IMG/VR virus record: IMGVR_UViG_3300023276_000008 | Coordinates: 20,952-84,951 of that record | DNA from: a virus | Reading direction: 5' to 3' (one strand) | DNA length: 64,000 bases | Shown: piece after piece, positions 59,490-64,000 of the stretch | Numbering within the stretch: position 1 is the first letter of the stretch | Layout of the letters: each line of letters starts with the position of its first letter | The notes under the pieces: generated by a model | What the model saw: only the letters and a program-made list of their open reading frames with translations | Databases searched by the model: none | Told to the model about the DNA's origin: nothing | Program-made: the position numbers and the translations under genes

Positions 59490-60226
59490 TATTTTCCAAA
59501 TCTCTCGTCGATTGCGTTCTGTTTTGCTCTGATTTCTTTATCTGCGATAGCTGCTGCTTCTTGATCCTGCATCATATCTTCCATGAGGTTTAAATTGTCT
59601 CCATCTAATACTGATTCAGTGGATTCTACAATCTCGCCTTGTGAGTCAACAATTGACGTAACAAACTCAAGACGCTCTTTAACAGTATCACCAAAGATCT
59701 CTAATAGAGCTGGACAATCTTCTTTGGGGAAGAAAACATCACTCTCGAAGTTATCAGTATATGATTTGAATATAGAGTCGTATAGTTCATCGATTTCTTT
59801 AATAAACTCTGGATCTAAATCTCTTCCTTCACGCTCAACCATCGGTATATGACTTGCTCTTGGTTGATAGAAAATGATATCATAATCTCGCATACGTTCT
59901 CTAATTAAACCTATCATTGCTGACATGGTTAGATCACTAATTCTTCCTTTTGAATTTGCGTGTAGACTGTAAATAAGAACATCTACGAGACATCTATCAA
60001 ACACCAAATTTACATTTGATGGACTATTATCGAGTTGTTGTAGCATCGCTGCTAAGATAGTGCTTTGAGTATCTTCATCAGTCATTGACGAATGCTCAAG
60101 TTGTTTTGCTTTTAGTACATCTCTAAAATCCTTTTCGAATTTTGTGAAACTTCCATATTCTTCTAGTAATGCTTCAACTAGAGTTGTTTTTCCTGTATTT
60201 GCTGGACCTGTAAATGCGATCTTCAT
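59489..60226 (-). CDS. P-loop nucleotide kinase-like protein (AAA_28 type), 245 aa
   Basis: Walker A GPANTGKT (residues 7-14) at the N terminus, FDRCLVDVLIYSLHA (about residues 85-99, lid-like/DRxxxD motif) and IIFYQPRA. These match the AAA_28/NadR-like kinase group common in phages, thought to phosphorylate nucleosides or nicotinamide nucleosides. The C-terminal 60 residues are an acidic helical extension. First gene of the early glycosyltransferase operon. Confidence 0.75.
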   Translation of the reverse strand: MKIAFTGPANTGKTTLVEALLEEYGSFTKFEKDFRDVLKAKQLEHSSMTDEDTQSTILAAMLQQLDNSPSNVNLVFDRCLVDVLIYSLHANSKGRISDLTMSAMIGLIRERMRDYDIIFYQPRASHIPMVEREGRDLDPEFIKEIDELYDSIFKSYTDNFESDVFFPKEDCPALLEIFGDTVKERLEFVTSIVDSQGEIVESTESVLDGDNLNLMEDMMQDQEAAAIADKEIRAKQNAIDERFGK

Positions 60227-60233
60227 AACTGAA

Positions 60234-60262
60234 TGATATCATCATTCCTATCCTTTGTCAAG
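60234..60262 (-). promoter_or_regulatory. Sigma70-type early promoter for the kinase-glycosyltransferase operon
   Basis: TTGACA, 17-nt spacer, TATCAT on the minus strand, 6 nt before the kinase ATG (positions approximate to one base). The transcript start would fall on the ATG. Confidence 0.7.
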
Positions 60263-60306
60263 TTATTATTTATATAATAAAGAGCTTGTAAATCCTTATA
60301 TTATAT

Positions 60307-60313
60307 GTAAATA
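60307..60313 (+). promoter_or_regulatory. Late promoter, GTAAATA, for phoH
   Basis: GTAAATA 7 nt before the ATG at 60321. Confidence 0.5.
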
Positions 60314-60320
60314 ATAGTGT

Positions 60321-61112
60321 ATGTCAAACAAGAGAACTGCAAGACGAAAAGCTTTGAGTGCTGAAGCTTCTGAACTTAACAACGCATTCAAAGGTAATTT
60401 CGAATTAGGCGATATTAATATTAAAGAGCCATATGAGATGACTGAAACACAACTCGATTGTCTATATCAACTAAATGCCCCAAAGACTAATATGGTTTTT
60501 GTGGATGGTCCAGCGGGGAGCATGAAAACTTTCCTAGGTGTATATAGTGGTATTTGTCATCTACAAAACACAAACAATAATATTCGGAATTTAATTTATA
60601 TACGTTCTGCGGTGGAGAGTTCTTCAACTTCTTTGGGAGCAATTCCTGGAGAAATCGAAGATAAGTTTTCTCCATACTCTATTCCTTTAAAAGAAAAGTT
60701 ACGAGAAATTATTCCAGCTAATGAAGTGGATATGTTATTTCTAAATAAACATGTTGAGGCGATACCTATTAACTTTGTTCGAGGAAGAACATTTAAGAAT
60801 GCTATTGTTATTGTTGACGAAGCTCAGAACATGAATAAATCTGAATTGACTACGATTCTAACTAGAATTGGTTCAAACTGTAAATATTATGTGTGTGGAG
60901 ATACTTTCCAAAGTGATATTCGTGATAGTGGATTTGAATATATTAAGAATGCCTTCGATACGGAACATTCTGAGAAGAATAACATCTTCACTCATGACTT
61001 TGATGTATCAGATATCTCTAGATCAAAGATCTTACAACACGTTACTGAGGTTCTACAATCTAAAGCTGAAAAGCAGCGAGAACGTAAAGAACATAAATTA
61101 ATTACAGAGTAA
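60321..61112 (+). CDS. phoH: PhoH-like P-loop ATPase, 263 aa
   Basis: Walker A GPAGSMKT (63-70), then YIRSAVESSSTSLGAIPGEI (PhoH loop), FVRGRTFKN, Walker B IVIVDEAQ (162-169) and YVCGDTFQSDI. PhoH-like proteins are common in marine phages; their role is unsettled (RNA or phosphate-stress related). Basic C-terminal tail. Late promoter upstream and bidirectional terminator after it. Confidence 0.9.
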   Translation: MSNKRTARRKALSAEASELNNAFKGNFELGDINIKEPYEMTETQLDCLYQLNAPKTNMVFVDGPAGSMKTFLGVYSGICHLQNTNNNIRNLIYIRSAVESSSTSLGAIPGEIEDKFSPYSIPLKEKLREIIPANEVDMLFLNKHVEAIPINFVRGRTFKNAIVIVDEAQNMNKSELTTILTRIGSNCKYYVCGDTFQSDIRDSGFEYIKNAFDTEHSEKNNIFTHDFDVSDISRSKILQHVTEVLQSKAEKQRERKEHKLITE

Positions 61113-61117
61113 AAACA

Positions 61118-61147
61118 AAAAGGAGGCTTATTTAAAGCCTCCTTTTT
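61118..61147. terminator. Bidirectional terminator after phoH
   Basis: Hairpin AAAAGGAGGCTT-ATTTA-AAGCCTCCTTTT with T-run; it serves phoH and the convergent 512-aa gene. Confidence 0.9.
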
Positions 61148-61152
61148 TTCGT

Positions 61153-62691
61153 CTATTCTAAAACTTGCCCCGACCAATTAACCAGTCTATCAGCATCTTC
61201 GTCAGTGAATCCCCATTCCTCTTCCTGCAATACATTACTCTCCATATATTCGACAATTATATCGTCTATGTTGATTAATGCGTCTGTAACAGAGCTTGCA
61301 AAGTAATTGTGGTTGCGATCAAACTCTATGAACATCTCTTCGTGAGGTTGTCCATCATATTCTTCATATATACTCTTAGGAATAAACCTAAATGGGTTAT
61401 ATTCAACATGATCGGCATATATGTTTAGGAAATCGTCTTCGTAAAAGTACTCCCATGTCTTTTGATCCTTATCTCCTTCGTAAATGAATGATCTTTCGAT
61501 TATAGATTGGAGTAGACCATCATTATACTGACCATCCATTCCTAAAATTGCTTTTCTTGTGAGAACATATAGAACTTCGTCTGGTAATGCCTTTAAATTA
61601 GGTAATTTATTAAAATCTACCTTAGTTAGTAGACCAAATACATCATTGTCATGCTCATCTAGAGTAAGTTCCATGTTTTTCATCTTATCTGATATACCTT
61701 TGAAGTATATAGATGCATCATATTCAGGTTCTCTTGATAATTGGTCATAATATGCACCTTCTGCTCTATCATATCCATCCTCGCCACTTCTATCAATCTC
61801 GAAATTAAGTTCATCTTCAACAAATTTCTCAACTATCTCATAAAAATCGTCTTCAGCTCGACCATGAATATCCTCACCCATGATATATTCGAATTCTGGA
61901 CCTTCTCCATACACTTTTGCAGCAGGATAAATCATTATTCTACTCAAAGGCTTCTTCAACATGTCTTTACCACTCTTTAAATCACTTTCCTTAACCAAAT
62001 ATGCTGCTAGATAGGGATATTTCAGAGATGCTGCTAGAGTTTGTGCATTACAACCAGCTTCAGTGTGATCCGCATCCATTTTTTTGGAATTGTAACGCTT
62101 ATTTGTTTGTTGGATACAGGAAGTCCAGTCTCGATCTGTTGATCCTCCGATAACATCGTAGGGGTGCTTACTGATTACAACGTGGCGAGGCTCGTTAATA
62201 CCACTACTAAACTCTTGATCTCTCAATTGTGTTTGATAGTCCACTGCGTAGTCTAGCATTGCTTCTGCTTCGATGTAATCATCGGGATCTCCGCTAACTT
62301 CATCACCCCCTTCAAACTTAGAAAGTATTTTCTTTAGAGCTTTGACTAGTTTAACTGGTCTTCCTCTCGAATCCATACCAGTATTGTCTGCATATAGTTC
62401 AGGACTTGTCTGTATGTCATGACTAGCGAGGAATGTGTGTATGATTCTATATGTATGATTCTTAGATATCCTAATAACATCTTCATCAGACACTTTTTTA
62501 CCATTACTTTCGCCATATTTCCCAATAATTTTACGATGTTTGCCATTAAATTGCTCTTTAAAGGTATTTTTATAGTCCCATAGCTCAACATCTTTAAGGA
62601 TATCCTTGAATTTTGAGATGGAAATGGCTTCATTTAATAGATTACTGCCAGTTAATCTGGAAATACTCTTTAATTTTCTCAAATTGAACAT
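61153..62691 (-). CDS. Conserved-type unknown protein, possible capsid-targeted protein, 512 aa
   Basis: N terminus MFNLRKLKSISRLTGSNLLN followed by Glu-Ala gives LLNE|A at residues 18-22, close to the T4 cut-site pattern. The segment VVISKHPYDVIGGSTDRDWT followed by SC (about residues 172-193), then AYLVKESDLKSGKDMLKKPL, resembles a motif I recall from other large phages (HPYDI..STDRGWTSC); its function is not known to me. The C-terminal half is acidic. It follows the 279-aa gene by 4 bases. Confidence 0.6.
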   Translation of the reverse strand: MFNLRKLKSISRLTGSNLLNEAISISKFKDILKDVELWDYKNTFKEQFNGKHRKIIGKYGESNGKKVSDEDVIRISKNHTYRIIHTFLASHDIQTSPELYADNTGMDSRGRPVKLVKALKKILSKFEGGDEVSGDPDDYIEAEAMLDYAVDYQTQLRDQEFSSGINEPRHVVISKHPYDVIGGSTDRDWTSCIQQTNKRYNSKKMDADHTEAGCNAQTLAASLKYPYLAAYLVKESDLKSGKDMLKKPLSRIMIYPAAKVYGEGPEFEYIMGEDIHGRAEDDFYEIVEKFVEDELNFEIDRSGEDGYDRAEGAYYDQLSREPEYDASIYFKGISDKMKNMELTLDEHDNDVFGLLTKVDFNKLPNLKALPDEVLYVLTRKAILGMDGQYNDGLLQSIIERSFIYEGDKDQKTWEYFYEDDFLNIYADHVEYNPFRFIPKSIYEEYDGQPHEEMFIEFDRNHNYFASSVTDALINIDDIIVEYMESNVLQEEEWGFTDEDADRLVNWSGQVLE

Positions 62692-62695
62692 GATT

Positions 62696-63535
62696 TTATG
62701 TAATACTCTTTAATTGGTATGTATTTGGGTCGATTAGACCTGTATGCATCGTATTATTTATCATATGCATCATCGGGATAGCAAAATCAGTTCCCTGCAT
62801 TTGAAAATGTTTGATGTTCTGCGGATTTGGTGGAATAGCCATATATTGCTCTCCATTATATTCTACACCACCTTCCAGAGCTTTAAATACGTTATCTGAA
62901 TTGGGATCTTGTTGAAATGCTGTAATATCATCTGCAATATGTCTAGGATTCTCACCAATCTGTAATTGTTGGGTTTGTTGTTGCCTAGCATCATTTCGTT
63001 GTGTTAAAGGATTTTCTCTACCAGCACCATCATTGGTTGGGGTAGGTTGTTGATCATTCGACTGCTGCATATTTGTCGCCATAGGGGTAGGATCTTTCAC
63101 CTGCGAACCATCCTGTGCGCCTTCCTGACCCTCAATTGGTTCTGACGTAGGATCAGCATCTAGAGACGACTTGGATACCCCTTGTTGCTCCTGTTTTGCT
63201 ATCTTCTCAGCACCTATTTCATCCCTCGCAGAATTCACAACATCTAAACCTTTAAAAACCGCATCAGCAGTTGTTGGCATAAACGCGCTTGCTGCTCCTT
63301 TTACCGCTCCTTTTGCGAATTTTTTTAATGATCTAGCAGCAACTTTATCTCTATCTGTATTACCAACCCATTTTTTATCTAATGCATCTCTATTTTTACG
63401 CTGTCTGGCATTTTTATCAACTTCTTCTTTATCAGATATCTCATTAGGTTGTCGATCTCCTGATCCTGCTGGATGTTTAGGTGTGAATCCTTCTCTTAGG
63501 AATTTTAATGTTTCTATCTTACTTAACTTCTTCAT
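62696..63535 (-). CDS. Putative internal head protein, basic then disordered, 279 aa
   Basis: N terminus MKKLSKIETLKFLREGFTPK has FLRE|G at residues 12-16. A basic region (residues about 60-95, ARSLKKFAKGAVKGAASAFM) is followed by about 100 residues of low-complexity Gln/Asn/Pro/Asp text, then a C-terminal ordered part. Composition suggests a DNA-contacting internal protein. It overlaps the end of the retropepsin-like gene by 17 bases. Confidence 0.6.
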   Translation of the reverse strand: MKKLSKIETLKFLREGFTPKHPAGSGDRQPNEISDKEEVDKNARQRKNRDALDKKWVGNTDRDKVAARSLKKFAKGAVKGAASAFMPTTADAVFKGLDVVNSARDEIGAEKIAKQEQQGVSKSSLDADPTSEPIEGQEGAQDGSQVKDPTPMATNMQQSNDQQPTPTNDGAGRENPLTQRNDARQQQTQQLQIGENPRHIADDITAFQQDPNSDNVFKALEGGVEYNGEQYMAIPPNPQNIKHFQMQGTDFAIPMMHMINNTMHTGLIDPNTYQLKSIT

Positions 63536-63962
63536 TTTCTGATGCGTTATTAGTTTTAGCTACATCAATCAATGCATTTAGATCATTTTGGATGAAGGTT
63601 TTTGATATGAGTGCTTTTTTGGCGTTCTCAGATCTATCAGATAAACTAAAGGGAACATTCTTATACGTGTCGCTCCCCATACTTACGTTGAACATAACAA
63701 CAGGTCGATCTTCGCTATTTCCTCCACCCACATTAATTTTTATCATTTCGCTCATTGTTTTTTCTAATTTTATGTCATTAACCGTATTGAATCGTATAAT
63801 ATTATTACCTATAGGTTGAATCTCTGTGGCATGAAGTACATTATATCCACCATTGCCAGTATCTAACTTGGCTGAGATTGTTCCAATCTCTGGTATAGTT
63901 ATGTCTTCTTCGATGCCAAGGACTCTCTTTTCTAGATAAAATTCCTTAAAACTTTGTTTCAT
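63519..63962 (-). CDS. Retropepsin-like (RimB/PF05618-type) protein with a capsid tag, 147 aa
   Basis: N terminus MKQSFKEFYLEKRVLG carries YLE|K. It then reads GIEEDITIPEIGTISAKLDTGNGG (in part residues 16-40), the start of RimB-type aspartic proteases with the DTG catalytic triplet (Asp34), and later RPVVMFNVSMGSDTYKNVPF then LSDRSE, the matching second half. RimB-type proteases trim peptide tails. The usual DTGA is DTGN. The tag suggests it is packed into the head and injected, or acts on core proteins during maturation. Confidence 0.7.
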   Translation of the reverse strand: MKQSFKEFYLEKRVLGIEEDITIPEIGTISAKLDTGNGGYNVLHATEIQPIGNNIIRFNTVNDIKLEKTMSEMIKINVGGGNSEDRPVVMFNVSMGSDTYKNVPFSLSDRSENAKKALISKTFIQNDLNALIDVAKTNNASENEEVK

Positions 63963-63967
63963 ACATC

Positions 63968-63974
63968 TATTTAC
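63968..63974 (-). promoter_or_regulatory. Late promoter, GTAAATA, for the retropepsin-like gene
   Basis: GTAAATA on the minus strand, 5 nt before the ATG at 63962. Confidence 0.6.
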
Positions 63975-64000
63975 TCACCACACCCATGATCACAACCATG
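63971..64000 (-). CDS. Possible C-terminal end of a gene continuing past the right edge
   Basis: In the minus frame entering from the edge the codons read HGCDHGCGE-stop (stop at 63971-63973). A His/Cys-rich end and the stop overlapping the next late promoter, as elsewhere in this genome, make a real gene end plausible, but ten codons cannot prove it. Confidence 0.35.
   Translation of the reverse strand, partial: HGCDHGCGE

Noticed and set aside
1-64000. tRNA genes, CRISPR arrays, integrase or attachment sites
   Set aside because: I saw no cloverleaf-like sequence with CCA-type ends in the short intergenic gaps, no regularly spaced repeats other than coding repeats, and no recombinase gene. 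A tRNA scan would settle the first point.

Overview
The window is a contiguous piece of an AT-rich, T4-superfamily myovirus genome (Caudoviricetes), most like the marine/environmental T4-like phages. Directly recognisable T4-type proteins are the contractile-tail set (sheath gp18, tube gp19, gp48, gp53, gp27-like hub, gp6, gp25, gp14-like neck, probable gp29 tape measure), the packaging ATPase gp17, and the replisome (gp41 helicase, gp61 primase, gp45 clamp, gp44 clamp loader, gp32, and probable gp59 and gp33 in the T4 order 33-59-32). No bacterial chromosomal, rRNA, tRNA or integrase genes are seen and no photosynthesis genes, so the host cannot be named. Coding density is very high; no gene-free stretch exceeds 300 bases.

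Layout. 1-65: start of an epimerase gene running off the left edge. 147-680: possible small terminase. 703-15901 (minus): tail and baseplate block, with a homing endonuclease and a glycosyltransferase inserted. 15902-28619 (minus): two small virion ORFs, gp17 interrupted by a 370-residue intein with LAGLIDADG motifs, PKD-type baseplate proteins, gp6, gp25. 28656-34517: head-associated proteins on both strands around an early-type operon that joins sugar-nucleotide genes (rmlD-like, rmlA-like) to gp44. 34601-44415 (plus): neck/fibre/adhesin region with collar-domain proteins, a Ser/Thr-rich mucin-like protein and a GalNAc-transferase-like glycosyltransferase. 44395-55152 (minus): replication and transcription block. 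55203-58031: a giant unknown protein. 58064-60226 (minus): P-loop kinase plus two glycosyltransferases. 60321-64000: phoH and three more probable head proteins.

Three themes link the genes. First, about thirty genes carry a CTAAATA-like late-promoter heptamer exactly 5-6 nt before the start codon, and several minus-strand early operons carry TTGACA/TATAAT-type promoters whose -10 box lies 6-7 nt before ATG. Transcripts would start at or next to the start codon, so much of the phage probably uses leaderless mRNAs. This rule also fixes many start codons. Second, twelve otherwise unrelated proteins share a short N-terminal tag ending in a hydrophobic-x-Glu motif, very like the T4 capsid-targeting sequence (for example MKTFKKFILE against T4 MKTYQEFIAE). 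They may be a large set of proteins packaged in the head and injected, including a retropepsin-like protein and a ParB-like protein. Third, four glycosyltransferases, RmlA/RmlD-like enzymes and an epimerase sit near surface-exposed tail proteins, including a mucin-like one, suggesting virion glycosylation.
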